Position numbers and translations under genes: made by a program. From assembly GCF_003467445.1 (NCBI RefSeq), contig NZ_QSGS01000006.1, positions 146,784 through 210,783 of the forward strand: DNA of 64,000 nucleotides. Reading direction: 5' to 3'. This document shows, one piece after another, positions 19,612 through 27,508 of this stretch. The DNA is from Exiguobacterium sp. AM39-5BH (GTDB lineage Bacteria > Bacillota > Bacilli > Exiguobacteriales > Exiguobacteriaceae). Positions within the stretch are counted from its first letter, which is position 1, and the number at the start of each line of letters is the position of its first letter. The notes beneath the pieces were generated by a model, which searched no databases, was not told the DNA's origin, and saw nothing but the letters and a program-made list of their open reading frames with translations.

Positions 19612-20030
19612 GGTAGTTCGCACCTCCAAGAGTCTAAGTTGTTCGTTCGTGGTGTGGGTTGGAATGCGCAAAAGATGCGTCGATGCTAGTAAACTACCCG
19701 ACTCTTCTCAACAAATTTAAAGATAAAACAAGCTTTTTCTCATGAACGACATGGGTTGCAACAAAGGAGTTCACGAAATTATTATCATGATTTCCTTCAC
19801 ATAATGAATAATTGTCGGGCAAACGGGAAATGGAAATATACATAACCCGAATTGGGTATCGTTTACATTTTTTTGCATCTCATTAAAACACCGGATAAGG
19901 AGGTAAACGTCGATCGTACGCATTCTTTTTGACTGGCTCGTTGACTCTTCAACCAATACAAGCTGTTCATTCACACCAAGAGACCTTCCGAGACGCTCGC
20001 TGCGTCTCCCTCCAAAGGAGAGACACCAAG
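19612..20030. other. Divergent intergenic region, 419 bp
   Basis: This spacer separates the surface-sugar operon from the four-repeat gene and must hold both promoters. I see no gene I can defend. A minus-strand frame at 19771-20046 exists but lacks a good ribosome site. The region is AT-rich at 19700-19880 and holds a short palindrome ACCCGAATTGGGT (about 19845-19857). It ends with two hairpins just before the plus-strand gene: GAGACGC/GCGTCTC (19990-20008) and CTCC/GGAG, which encloses the ribosome site. Confidence 0.6.
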
Positions 20031-20783
20031 ATGAAAAAATGGACACGCCCTCAAATCGTACAAGCGTTGCAGTTAGCTGCTCAAGAACATGCCGAGCTCG
20101 ATTCGAAACGGTACAGCGTTTGGTCGCAAACCAAAAACGTGCCGTCCCTTTCCACGGTCATCCACCAGTTCGGGTCGTGGCGCGAGGCACTCGTCGCTGC
20201 TCAAATTCAAATGCTATTCCATTACTATTCGGATGAAGACATCCTCCGGGCGTTGAACCAAGCCGCCGAGGAACTGTCACTTTTCACGAGTCAAACGTAC
20301 CGGGAGTGGTCGAAAGTGACGCGGTCGCCGTCGCTCACGTTGATCAGTAGCCGCTTCGGCTCTTGGTCGAACGCGCTTCGAGAAGCCAAACTTCAAACGA
20401 CCGCCGCCAAAAACAATGAAGAACGTATCATCCAAGCCTTGATCGAGGCGTCCGAAGAACTCGAACGGCTCACCTCTCAGCACTATGCCATCTGGGCCCA
20501 AGAGCGGGGCTATCCGACGGTCGCGACCATCGCGCGGAAGTACGGGTCGTGGAGCTACGCCTTGTTCGTGCTCGACATCGCCCCGCCGAAACGAAAATGG
20601 GATGAAGAAGACGTCATCGAGGCGCTTCGATTGGCGAAACATGAGTTGTCCCATTTCAGCATCCTTCATTATCGAAAATGGGCTGAGGGACGAAACGTGC
20701 CGAGCACATCGACCATCAACGCCTTATTCGGCAGTTGGACGGCCGCGTTGAAATGTATGGAAGAACAGAAAATCATGCAATAA
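20031..20783 (+). CDS. Homing-endonuclease-associated repeat protein (four repeats, no nuclease)
   Basis: The 250-residue product is four tandem copies of the same roughly 56-residue unit as the gene at 15077. Each copy ends in FGSW or YGSW followed by two residues and AL or AV; the third starts near residue 130 and the fourth near 190. Y-x2-W and PS/PT-x3-I motifs are kept in every copy. No nuclease domain is attached. The ATG at 20031 follows AAAGGAGAG by about 9 nt. That ribosome site can be trapped in a CTCC-AAA-GGAG hairpin, hinting at translational control. Its position divergent from the sugar operon suggests a regulator of that operon; this is inference. Confidence 0.75.
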   Translation: MKKWTRPQIVQALQLAAQEHAELDSKRYSVWSQTKNVPSLSTVIHQFGSWREALVAAQIQMLFHYYSDEDILRALNQAAEELSLFTSQTYREWSKVTRSPSLTLISSRFGSWSNALREAKLQTTAAKNNEERIIQALIEASEELERLTSQHYAIWAQERGYPTVATIARKYGSWSYALFVLDIAPPKRKWDEEDVIEALRLAKHELSHFSILHYRKWAEGRNVPSTSTINALFGSWTAALKCMEEQKIMQ

Positions 20784-20785
20784 AA

Positions 20786-20816
20786 AAAGCTCTGTCTCAT
20801 GACGAGACAGGGCTTT
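20786..20816. terminator. Convergent terminator (repeat protein / sbtA)
   Basis: Stem AAAGCTCTGTCTC/GAGACAGGGCTTT with a four-base loop lies between convergent genes. An A-tract on its left gives a T-run on the minus strand. Confidence 0.75.
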
Positions 20817-20819
20817 CGT

Positions 20820-21770
20820 TCAAGTGACGATGGAAATGAATAGGGGGATGCCGACGAGCAGATTGAACGGGAACGTGACGGCGAGAGCGAGTGTCAAATA
20901 AAACGATGGCTCCGCCTCAGGAACCGATGCTTGAAGCATGGCCGGGGCAGCGATGTACGACCCGCTGGCGGCGAGTGTCATGAAGAGGATCGTCCCTCCA
21001 TCGGATAACCCGGCCATCCCGGCCGCGATATAACCGATGATGGCCCCGACGAGTGGAAACATCATGCCGATGATTAAAAATTTTATGCCATAGGACGAAA
21101 TCGTCTTCAACTGATGACCGACTTTGACCCCAAGGCTGAGCAGGAACAAGAGCAACACGCCCGGGAACAAATCGATGAAAAACGGTTCGAGCGCCGATGT
21201 ATCCGGCGTGACGATTCCGACGACGAGACCAGCCAATAAGAGCAGAATACTCTTGGAGAGCAGGCTGTCACGGATGACCGTGAACGATTGGGTCGGGGCC
21301 GCCGTGATCCCGAGGACGCGACTCTGGTTGTAAAGCAACAGTGCCACGACGAGACCCGGAATCTCAAGAACGACGACGAGTGTCGTCATGAACGGTTCAT
21401 ACGTGATGCCGAGACGTTCGAGTTGAGCAGACGCGGCGACATACGTCACGAGCGAGACCGAACCGAACGTCGCCGCCATGGCAATTCGTTCGGGGAACGT
21501 GAATTTGAGTAGCGAGCCGATTCCAAAGGCGACGAGTGGCAAGACGATTCCGACCGCAAGCGTCACTGTTAGCGGAAGCGCCAACTCTTCCATCGACACC
21601 GAGGCGAGACCGATGCCACCTTTCAGTCCGATGGCAAGCAACAAGTACAAGTTGAGCGTGATGCTAAGCGATTCAGGGATTCTCAAATTCGATTTGCCGA
21701 GAGCCGCAATCACGCCGGTCACGAATAGGAGCACCGGGGCGCTCGTCAATAAAAACATTAATTGTTCCAT
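20820..21770 (-). CDS. sbtA: SbtA-like sodium-dependent bicarbonate permease
   Basis: The 316-residue product has about ten membrane helices and belongs to the SbtA family (formerly DUF897), Na+/HCO3- symporters known from cyanobacteria and found in many bacteria. Recognisable parts are FGSVSLVTYVAASAQLERLG, LLLFLLSLGVKVG and TLAASGSYIAAPAMLQAS. The last resembles the conserved second-half motif. The ATG follows GGAGG by 5 nt. A structured leader with its own promoter and an intrinsic hairpin precedes it. The MpsC-domain gene upstream also points to inorganic carbon handling. No PII-like SbtB gene is adjacent. Confidence 0.85.
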   Translation of the reverse strand: MEQLMFLLTSAPVLLFVTGVIAALGKSNLRIPESLSITLNLYLLLAIGLKGGIGLASVSMEELALPLTVTLAVGIVLPLVAFGIGSLLKFTFPERIAMAATFGSVSLVTYVAASAQLERLGITYEPFMTTLVVVLEIPGLVVALLLYNQSRVLGITAAPTQSFTVIRDSLLSKSILLLLAGLVVGIVTPDTSALEPFFIDLFPGVLLLFLLSLGVKVGHQLKTISSYGIKFLIIGMMFPLVGAIIGYIAAGMAGLSDGGTILFMTLAASGSYIAAPAMLQASVPEAEPSFYLTLALAVTFPFNLLVGIPLFISIVT

Positions 21771-21792
21771 CTTTTCCTCCTAGACGACAAAA

Positions 21793-21938
21793 GCGCACAC
21801 CAAAGAAAGGTGTGCGCTGCATGCCGACGGCTCAAATAGATTCGCTCCGTCTAGCCGACAACTGTCGGATGTGTAGTTAATCAGCTCCGGGGCAGGACGA
21901 TGGGTATGTTTTTAAACACCCAATCCTGAACCGTCTCT
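21793..21938 (-). promoter_or_regulatory. Structured 5' leader of sbtA, candidate riboswitch
   Basis: The roughly 168-nt leader folds by eye into a long hairpin with CAGGA/TCCTG and inner TGGGT/ACCCA stems (21893-21928), a GACGG/CCGTC hairpin (21826-21851), a CCGAC/GTCGG hairpin (21855-21868), and last a nine-pair GCGCACACC/GGTGTGCGC hairpin (21793-21817) followed by TTTTGT. The last looks like a terminator and ends about 10 nt before the ribosome site. The GTCGGC and GCCGAC repeats allow alternative pairing. I could not match it to a riboswitch class I know. The ligand is unknown; bicarbonate-related metabolites, Na+ or c-di-AMP would be guesses. Confidence 0.55.
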
Positions 21939-21944
21939 GTTTCT

Positions 21945-21973
21945 AGTGTAAAAATGTCGTCACGGCTTGTCAA
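21945..21973 (-). promoter_or_regulatory. Promoter of the sbtA leader
   Basis: On the minus strand, a consensus -35 TTGACA (21968-21973) and a -10 TACACT (21945-21950) are separated by exactly 17 bp. The -35 lies inside the last codons of the MpsC-domain gene. It gives sbtA a transcription start near 21938, independent of the upstream gene. Confidence 0.8.
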
Positions 21974-22328
21974 TCCCGTTTTCCCACGGTGCATCGAGAC
22001 GAAAGACGAGGAGACGCTCTCCTGTCTTTGTACTGATGTCCGTGTGAAGCGAGACAATCCGTCGCCCGAGCACCTCGCGGACGATGATCTCGAGTTGAGG
22101 TCGACCGGATTCGACGAGGTTGTTTCGGTACTTCTTCAATTGCTCGCGTCCGGCCGATTTGGCGGCCAGTTCGTACTCGGCCGGGGTCAAGACGCCTTGG
22201 AGCGTCACGATCGCCAGGTCGCGAAGCAAGTCTGCTTTACACGTCAAGGAACCGCGTCCGAGATACTCTTTCTCCCATTGGGTGAGGCGAGCACTCAGCT
22301 CCATCTCGAGTTGACCTTTCTTCGGCAT
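21960..22328 (-). CDS. DUF2294 / MpsC-domain protein
   Basis: This 122-residue soluble protein matches the DUF2294 domain, renamed after MpsC of the Staphylococcus MpsABC system. That system supports membrane potential and dissolved inorganic carbon uptake. Family features seen are YLGRGSLTCKADLLRDLAIVTLQGVLTPAEYEL and the C-terminal VSLHTDISTKTGERLLVFRL. No mpsA or mpsB is nearby; instead an SbtA-type bicarbonate permease follows. It starts 2 nt after the speB stop, so it is the last gene of the speE-speB unit. Function here is inferred from domain and context. Confidence 0.8.
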   Translation of the reverse strand: MPKKGQLEMELSARLTQWEKEYLGRGSLTCKADLLRDLAIVTLQGVLTPAEYELAAKSAGREQLKKYRNNLVESGRPQLEIIVREVLGRRIVSLHTDISTKTGERLLVFRLDAPWENGIDKP

Positions 22329-22330
22329 CG

Positions 22331-23212
22331 TTACTTCACGAATCCAATCATCATTTCGCGAAGGATCTTCGCAGCGGCGATGGCCGTCATGTCCGACTGG
22401 TCATAGGCCGGTGACACTTCGACGAGGTCGGCACCGATGATGTCGACGTCCGCGTTCGCAATCGCATGGACCGCTTCAAGCAATTCCTTCGTCGTGATGC
22501 CGCCGATTTCTTGTGTGCCCGTACCCGGCGCAGCCGACGGGTCGAGGACGTCGATGTCGATCGTGACGTACACTTTCTTCCCGGCGAGCGTCGGCAACAC
22601 GCGCTTGAGCGGTGCGATCACTTCATACTTATACATGTTATAGCCGACTTCTTTGACCCAGTCGAACTCTTCCTTCATCCCAGAACGAATCCCGAACGAG
22701 TAACAGTTCGATGGACCGATCAGCTCGGCCGCTTTTTTGAGCGGTGTCGAGTGCGACAACGGCTCGCCTTCGTATTCGTCACGGAGATCCGTGTGCGCAT
22801 CGAAATGAAGAATGACGAAATCGTCGCCATATTGATCATGCATCGCCTTGATGACCGGCCACGTGACGAGGTGTTCCCCACCCATACCGAGCGGGAACTT
22901 GCCTGCTTGAATGACGTCCTTCACGAACGACTCGATCATGTCGAGCGACTTCTGAGCATTCCCGAACGGAAGCGGGATGTCACCGGCGTCATAGACGGCG
23001 GCTTCACTCAAGTCTCCGTCCAAGTACGGGCTGTACTCTTCAAGCCCGATTGAGACTTCACGAATCCGGTTCGGGCCAAAACGTGAGCCCGGACGGAAAC
23101 TGACCGTCCAGTCCATCGGCATCCCGTAAAGGACCGTCTTCGCGTCTGCGACTTCTGGCAGGCTCGCGATGAACACTTTGCCTGAATAGGCTTCATCGAA
23201 ACGTTTAATCAT
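22331..23212 (-). CDS. speB: Agmatinase
   Basis: The 293-residue ureohydrolase converts agmatine to putrescine and urea with two Mn ions. The metal ligands are visible: His in [10 protein letters not shown], the DAHTD motif ([11 protein letters not shown]) and [12 protein letters not shown]. The substrate-loop end [17 protein letters not shown] follows. Its start overlaps the speE stop by 4 nt, so polyamine synthesis is organised as agmatine to putrescine to spermidine in one transcript, as in B. subtilis (ywhF-ywhG). No speA or arginase is in view. Confidence 0.95.
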   Translation of the reverse strand: MIKRFDEAYSGKVFIASLPEVADAKTVLYGMPMDWTVSFRPGSRFGPNRIREVSIGLEEYSPYLDGDLSEAAVYDAGDIPLPFGNAQKSLDMIESFVKDVIQAGKFPLGMGGEHLVTWPVIKAMHDQYGDDFVILHFDAHTDLRDEYEGEPLSHSTPLKKAAELIGPSNCYSFGIRSGMKEEFDWVKEVGYNMYKYEVIAPLKRVLPTLAGKKVYVTIDIDVLDPSAAPGTGTQEIGGITTKELLEAVHAIANADVDIIGADLVEVSPAYDQSDMTAIAAAKILREMMIGFVK

Positions 23213-24048
23213 TTCGTCAAGTCCTCCACGAATTTAGGAAGGACGAAGGCCGCATTGTGAAGCTTCGGCGTGTAGTACTTCGTCTCGATGTCGTGGAAAC
23301 GCTCCGGAGCCACTGCTTCCGGGTCATACTGCTTCGAACCGATTGTGAACGTCCACATACCGCTCGGGTACGTCGGTACGTTCGCTGTGTAGAGCTTCGT
23401 GATCGGGAAGATTTCTTTTACGTCACGTTGGACTGTCTGGATGAGCTCTGGCGTGAACCATGGGTTGTCCGTCTGCGCGACGAAGATTCCATCGGCTTTG
23501 AGCGCTCTCGAGATTCCGGCGTAGAATCCTTTCGTGAACAAGTTGGCCGCTGGGCCGACTGGTTCTGTCGAGTCAACCATGATGACATCGTACTCGTTCT
23601 CAGACTCGGCGATATGCATGAAGCCGTCACCGACGATGACTTCAACGCGTGGGTTGTCGAGTTCGCCTGCGATATTTGGTAAGTATTTCTTCGAATATTC
23701 AATGACTTTCCCGTCGATGTCGACGAGAACTGCTTTTTCGACTGATGGGTGTTTCATAATCTCACGGATGACGCCGCCGTCTCCGCCGCCGACTACGAGC
23801 ACATGCTTCGGATTCGGGTGCGTGAAGAGTGGGACGTGAGCCACCATCTCGTGATAGACGAATTCGTCCTTATCCGTCGTCATGACCATTCCGTCAAGCA
23901 ACAACATTGTTCCGAACTCGTCCGTTTCGACCATTTCTAGTCGTTGAAACTCCGTTTGTTCGCTCTCATAAACGTGGTTTACACGGAACGTGATTCCGTA
24001 ATCTTCTGTCTGGTGCTCCGTAAACCATAATTTTAATTTTTGGTCCAT
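23209..24048 (-). CDS. speE: Spermidine synthase
   Basis: This 279-residue aminopropyltransferase makes spermidine from putrescine and decarboxylated AdoMet. It starts [20 protein letters not shown], has the AdoMet-binding [16 protein letters not shown] and the acidic [18 protein letters not shown] near the active site, and has the length of Bacillus SpeE. The ATG at 24048 follows AAAGGGG; a longer frame from 24135 would start inside the promoter region and is rejected. It is first in speE-speB-mpsC-like. Confidence 0.95.
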   Translation of the reverse strand: MDQKLKLWFTEHQTEDYGITFRVNHVYESEQTEFQRLEMVETDEFGTMLLLDGMVMTTDKDEFVYHEMVAHVPLFTHPNPKHVLVVGGGDGGVIREIMKHPSVEKAVLVDIDGKVIEYSKKYLPNIAGELDNPRVEVIVGDGFMHIAESENEYDVIMVDSTEPVGPAANLFTKGFYAGISRALKADGIFVAQTDNPWFTPELIQTVQRDVKEIFPITKLYTANVPTYPSGMWTFTIGSKQYDPEAVAPERFHDIETKYYTPKLHNAAFVLPKFVEDLTK

Positions 24049-24126
24049 CGATAGAACCCCTTTCTGTTCAAAAAGTTGTTCGTATGCGAGTGGCGTTTTG
24101 AGGCGCTTCTTATTCATACGATAGGA

Positions 24127-24132
24127 AGTATA
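24127..24132 (-). promoter_or_regulatory. Probable -10 of the speE promoter
   Basis: TATACT on the minus strand lies about 80 bp upstream of speE, with GTGCAA 17 bp further upstream as a weak -35. The placement is reasonable but the -35 match is poor. Confidence 0.4.
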
Positions 24133-24181
24133 CAAAAACTGCCCGCATTTTGCACGATTTTTTTATTTATTTGCCCCTACG

Positions 24182-24203
24182 TGTGAGTTTTATGTGAGTT
24201 TTA
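24182..24203. repeat. Perfect 11-bp tandem direct repeat upstream of the EAL gene
   Basis: TGTGAGTTTTA occurs twice in immediate succession. An 11-bp period is typical of OmpR/PhoB-type response-regulator sites (on the other strand CTCACA-N5-CTCACA, resembling a Pho box). It lies between divergent speE and the EAL gene and could regulate either. Confidence 0.5.
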
Positions 24204-24253
24204 TCCGATAAAGTAAAGAGAGAGTACTTCTATCATTTGAAAGGAGGGATCCT

Positions 24254-25174
24254 ATGTGGTCTCCTTGTACAGCCTGCTCCACGACCATCCCCTTTTTTGA
24301 ACGAGGCCTTGTCGTCGTCAATGACGAGTCCCATCCGTACGATTCATTCGACGAATTGACCAATCGTCTTGCCCATGTCGAGGAAGACGTGTACTGTGTC
24401 GATCCGGCCACGAAACGTCAGACTGCCCTCGTCTCGGCGAGCGACCTACTCGAACAAATCGCCAACCGCGAGACGATCGAATTGATTCAACATGGTGACT
24501 TTGAAAGCCACCTGCAACCCATTGTTCACCTCGACACGGGCGAACGGTTCGGCTATGAGGCGTTGCTCCGTAGTCGTAATAACATCTCGCCGGGAGAGTT
24601 ATTCCGCGCGGCCAACCGCTTCGGCCTGCACTCGAAGCTCGATCAACGCGCCCGTGCCGAGGCGATTAAAGCGACTCATCATGCCATCGCGCCGCACGAG
24701 AAGACGTTCATCAACTTCTTGCCGTCAACGATTTACAATCCGGACTATTGTCTGCAACACACGTTCGAAATCATCGATCGTTACGGGCTCAGTCCAGACC
24801 GTTTTATCTTCGAAGTCGTCGAGACGGAGAAAGTGCAAGACGTGGCCCACTTGCAACACGTCTTCTCTACATATAAAAAGCGCGGCATGAAAGTCGCCCT
24901 CGACGATGTCGGCGCCGGTTTCTCAACGATTGACATGTTGAAGCGGCTTGAACCGGACTATGTCAAAATCGATCGGTCCTACGTCTCGTTTTGCGATCAA
25001 GACGCCGAAAAACGGGCATTCTTGAAAAATGTACGCCAATTGACCAAATCGATGGGCATCACGATTCTCGCCGAAGGCATCGAACGCGCTGAAGAAGTCG
25101 ACGTCTGTCGTGAACTCGGCTTCGATCTCGCTCAAGGTTATTACTTTGGCAAACCGTCACCATATTCGCTTTGA
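24254..25174 (+). CDS. EAL-domain c-di-GMP phosphodiesterase
   Basis: The 306-residue cytoplasmic protein has a short cysteine-containing N-terminal part (about 1-80, starting WSPCTACS) and a complete EAL domain (about 85-300). Catalytic elements are all present: FGYEALLRSR (EAL motif), TFINFLPSTIYN, FEVVETEKV, ALDDVGAGFS, DYVKIDRSYV and ILAEGIERAEE. It should hydrolyse c-di-GMP to pGpG and so favour motility over adhesion. There is no GGDEF partner domain. GAAAGGAGG precedes the start. A tandem repeat that may bind a response regulator lies upstream, and a terminator follows. Confidence 0.9.
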   Translation: MWSPCTACSTTIPFFERGLVVVNDESHPYDSFDELTNRLAHVEEDVYCVDPATKRQTALVSASDLLEQIANRETIELIQHGDFESHLQPIVHLDTGERFGYEALLRSRNNISPGELFRAANRFGLHSKLDQRARAEAIKATHHAIAPHEKTFINFLPSTIYNPDYCLQHTFEIIDRYGLSPDRFIFEVVETEKVQDVAHLQHVFSTYKKRGMKVALDDVGAGFSTIDMLKRLEPDYVKIDRSYVSFCDQDAEKRAFLKNVRQLTKSMGITILAEGIERAEEVDVCRELGFDLAQGYYFGKPSPYSL

Positions 25175-25183
25175 CACAATGAA

Positions 25184-25214
25184 GGCTTAGAGCATCCGCA
25201 CTAGGCCTTTTTTA
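25184..25214 (+). terminator. Terminator after the EAL gene
   Basis: Imperfect stem AAGGC-TTAG/CTA-GGCCTT followed by TTTTTT. Confidence 0.65.
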
Positions 25215-25417
25215 CATTCTCGGCCGCTCATCTCCATCTCCTTTCATTCCTGTTCCTTTGCATCGATCCCTCATTTGCTCCCCTATCCTCTCCAAACGTG
25301 ACATCAAGATGTATATGATGAATTCCCTTGTCGCTTCCGCTAAAACTTTTTCAGATTAAGAACGCGCAAATGGTGGAATGAATTTAGTGATGACAACTGA
25401 ACAGAAAGAAGGTGCAC

Positions 25418-26941
25418 GTGTTGAAACGACGCGTCTGGCAACTCCTCACCATGATTGTACTCGGCCTCCTCCTTCTCCTCGTCCTCTACTCCGTGGACGG
25501 ATTGATTCCATTCTTGATTGGTCTCGCGATCGTGGCACCGCTCCTTGTGGGTTGGCATATTTTGTTTGATTCGGGCCAACCGCAGGCAAAACTCGCCTGG
25601 CTCCTCGCTGTCTTGTTCATTCCGTTTCTCGGTGCGCTGGCCTGGGTGCTCTTCGGTCGAACTCCACGGCGGTACCGCCGGATTAAACGAACTTCGAACG
25701 AGATTCGCATGTTCCGGCAAGCGATTGCGACCGAACGCATCGAGACGTCCAACGACGTGTCAGATCGTTATCCGCTCACGCGTACACTCGAAAAGCTTGG
25801 CGCGACAGGGGCGGATGGTCATACATCGACGAAACTGCTCATCAATGGCGATGCGAAGTTTGAAGCAGTACTTCACGACATTGAGCGCGCGACACACCAC
25901 ATCCACGTCCAATATTTTCTATTCCGGACCGATGAGATTTCGCTAAAGATTCGGGATGCGCTAATCAAACGAGCGAATGAGAATATCATCGTTCGCTTTT
26001 TATACGATGGACTCGGCAGTCAAGAAATCAATGAAGACTTCATCGAACCACTTCGTGAATCACGCGTCCACGTCCAAGCATTTGATCCGATCGTTCATCC
26101 GCTGCTCGTCTTTAACGCCAACTTCCGCAATCATCAGAAGTTAATCGTCATCGACGGACAGATTGCCTATACGGGCGGTCTGAACGTCGGTGATGAATAT
26201 TTAGGCAAGCATAAAAAACTTGGATTTTGGCGCGATACCCATCTGCGCCTCGAAGGACCGCTCGTACGAGAACTGCAGCGCCTGTTCGTCGAGAATTGGC
26301 TATACGCAGGCCATGAGGAAGACAAAGAGACGTGGGATTTATTTGCTGACGACGAACATTTACCGAAATATTTTATCGACGATCCGCAAGCGGCCAACGG
26401 AGCGACACAGCTTCTCGTCACGTCTCCGGGTAAAGACGTCACGATTCGGGACGGACTCATGGCCCTTTTGATGGAGGCGAAAGAGTCGATTTGGATCACG
26501 ACGCCATATTTAATCCCGCCACCCGAACTGCTCGCGCTGTTAGAAGTCGCCGGTCGGCGTGGCATCGACGTCCGCATCGTCGTCCCTGGAAAAGGCGACG
26601 AATGGTTCAGCTTTCATGCGACCGAGTATTATTTTGAGCAACTGCTCAAACGGAACATCCAGATTTATAAATACAACCGTCATTTCATCCATGCAAAAAC
26701 CGTCCTCATCGATGGCAAGATTGCACTCGTCGGGACGGCCAACTTTGATTTTCGGAGCATGTATTTGAATCATGAGATGACCATCGCCCAGTACGAGACG
26801 TCATCCATTCAACAGCTGCACGAAGCATTCTTGAAAGACTTTGATGAATCGATTCTCGTCGACTGGTCGATGTTACGCAAGAAATCGAACGGCAAACGTT
26901 TCGTCGAAGCGTTCTGTCATATCTTCTCGCCACTCCTTTGA
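25418..26941 (+). CDS. cls: Cardiolipin synthase
   Basis: The 507-residue membrane enzyme condenses two phosphatidylglycerols into cardiolipin. Two N-terminal helices (about 5-70) are followed by two phospholipase-D domains. The HKD motifs are NHQKLIVIDGQIAYTGGLN (about 230) and HAKTVLIDGKIALVGTANFD (about 440). The length matches Bacillus ClsA/YwnE. The start is ambiguous: a GTG at 25418 or a TTG at 25421 after AAGG. Its 3' end overlaps by 25 bp the end of the convergent TVP38 gene. Confidence 0.92.
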   Translation: MLKRRVWQLLTMIVLGLLLLLVLYSVDGLIPFLIGLAIVAPLLVGWHILFDSGQPQAKLAWLLAVLFIPFLGALAWVLFGRTPRRYRRIKRTSNEIRMFRQAIATERIETSNDVSDRYPLTRTLEKLGATGADGHTSTKLLINGDAKFEAVLHDIERATHHIHVQYFLFRTDEISLKIRDALIKRANENIIVRFLYDGLGSQEINEDFIEPLRESRVHVQAFDPIVHPLLVFNANFRNHQKLIVIDGQIAYTGGLNVGDEYLGKHKKLGFWRDTHLRLEGPLVRELQRLFVENWLYAGHEEDKETWDLFADDEHLPKYFIDDPQAANGATQLLVTSPGKDVTIRDGLMALLMEAKESIWITTPYLIPPPELLALLEVAGRRGIDVRIVVPGKGDEWFSFHATEYYFEQLLKRNIQIYKYNRHFIHAKTVLIDGKIALVGTANFDFRSMYLNHEMTIAQYETSSIQQLHEAFLKDFDESILVDWSMLRKKSNGKRFVEAFCHIFSPLL

Positions 26942-27450
26942 GACAAGCGCCAAACGGCATAGAAGACGATGGACAAGGCAATGAGACCAAGTTGCCAACC
27001 TGCAGCCACATTCAGGACGGCCGCGACGGCGAGCGCCTCAATAACGAGCGCCGGCACTTTTCCAATCGTGCTCGCTACCGCGAACGACGGCAGTGACATC
27101 CGGCTGAACGCAGCCGACAGCGTGACGAGTCCGGACGGCACGAACGGCATGAACCTTAGTCCGAGTACGAGAAACCATGCCTCAATTCCATCTGCTTCGC
27201 GGAGCCGTTTCAAACGTTCCCCATCCGGTGACGTGAACCGGTGGAGCGCTTTGCGATAGAGAATAAAACTGAGCACAGCACCTATCGCCTCGCCGCTGAT
27301 GGAAACGGCCACACCCGGTCCAAAGCCTAGTAATTGCACGTTCAGCGCCGTCAAAAAGGCGCTCGGCAACACGCCAGCGACGGCGATGAGCGTATTCAAC
27401 AAGATACTTATGACAACAAACAACGGGATTGGCAAAGCTGCCCATTCCAT
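26917..27450 (-). CDS. TVP38/TMEM64 (SNARE-associated / DedA-like) membrane protein
   Basis: The 177-residue product has about five membrane helices and the signature of the VTT/DedA superfamily, GLRFMPFVPSGLVTLSAAFSR. Members are lipid scramblases or transporters, including undecaprenyl-phosphate and phospholipid flippases. The true function here is not known. It is convergent with the cardiolipin synthase gene and overlaps it by 25 bp, so both may contribute to lipid homeostasis, though that is only proximity. Confidence 0.8.
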   Translation of the reverse strand: MEWAALPIPLFVVISILLNTLIAVAGVLPSAFLTALNVQLLGFGPGVAVSISGEAIGAVLSFILYRKALHRFTSPDGERLKRLREADGIEAWFLVLGLRFMPFVPSGLVTLSAAFSRMSLPSFAVASTIGKVPALVIEALAVAAVLNVAAGWQLGLIALSIVFYAVWRLSQRSGEKI

Positions 27451-27471
27451 ATAACAACCTCATTTCATGTG

Positions 27472-27506
27472 AAAAGGCTGGCCCGTCAATGACAGGTCAG
27501 CCTTTT
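27472..27506. terminator. Terminator between the symporter and TVP38 genes
   Basis: Stem AAAAGGCTG/CAGCCTTTT (27473-27506) gives T-runs in both directions. It closes the symporter gene transcribed from the right. Confidence 0.75.
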
Positions 27507-27508
27507 CG

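Noticed and set aside
19771..20046. 91-residue minus-strand frame in the divergent spacer
   Set aside because: It overlaps the start of the four-repeat gene, has no ribosome site, and its composition is not protein-like.
15077..20783. Homing endonuclease or mobile intron
   Set aside because: The repeat proteins have no nuclease motif, no interrupted host gene and no intron or intein boundaries nearby.
21793..21928. Known riboswitch classes in the sbtA leader
   Set aside because: Core sequences of common classes were looked for on both strands by eye and not found. A covariance-model search is needed to be sure.
23209..24135. Longer spermidine synthase with 29 extra N-terminal residues
   Set aside because: The extension would begin at the predicted promoter and has no homology to the family. 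AAAGGGG supports the ATG at 24048.
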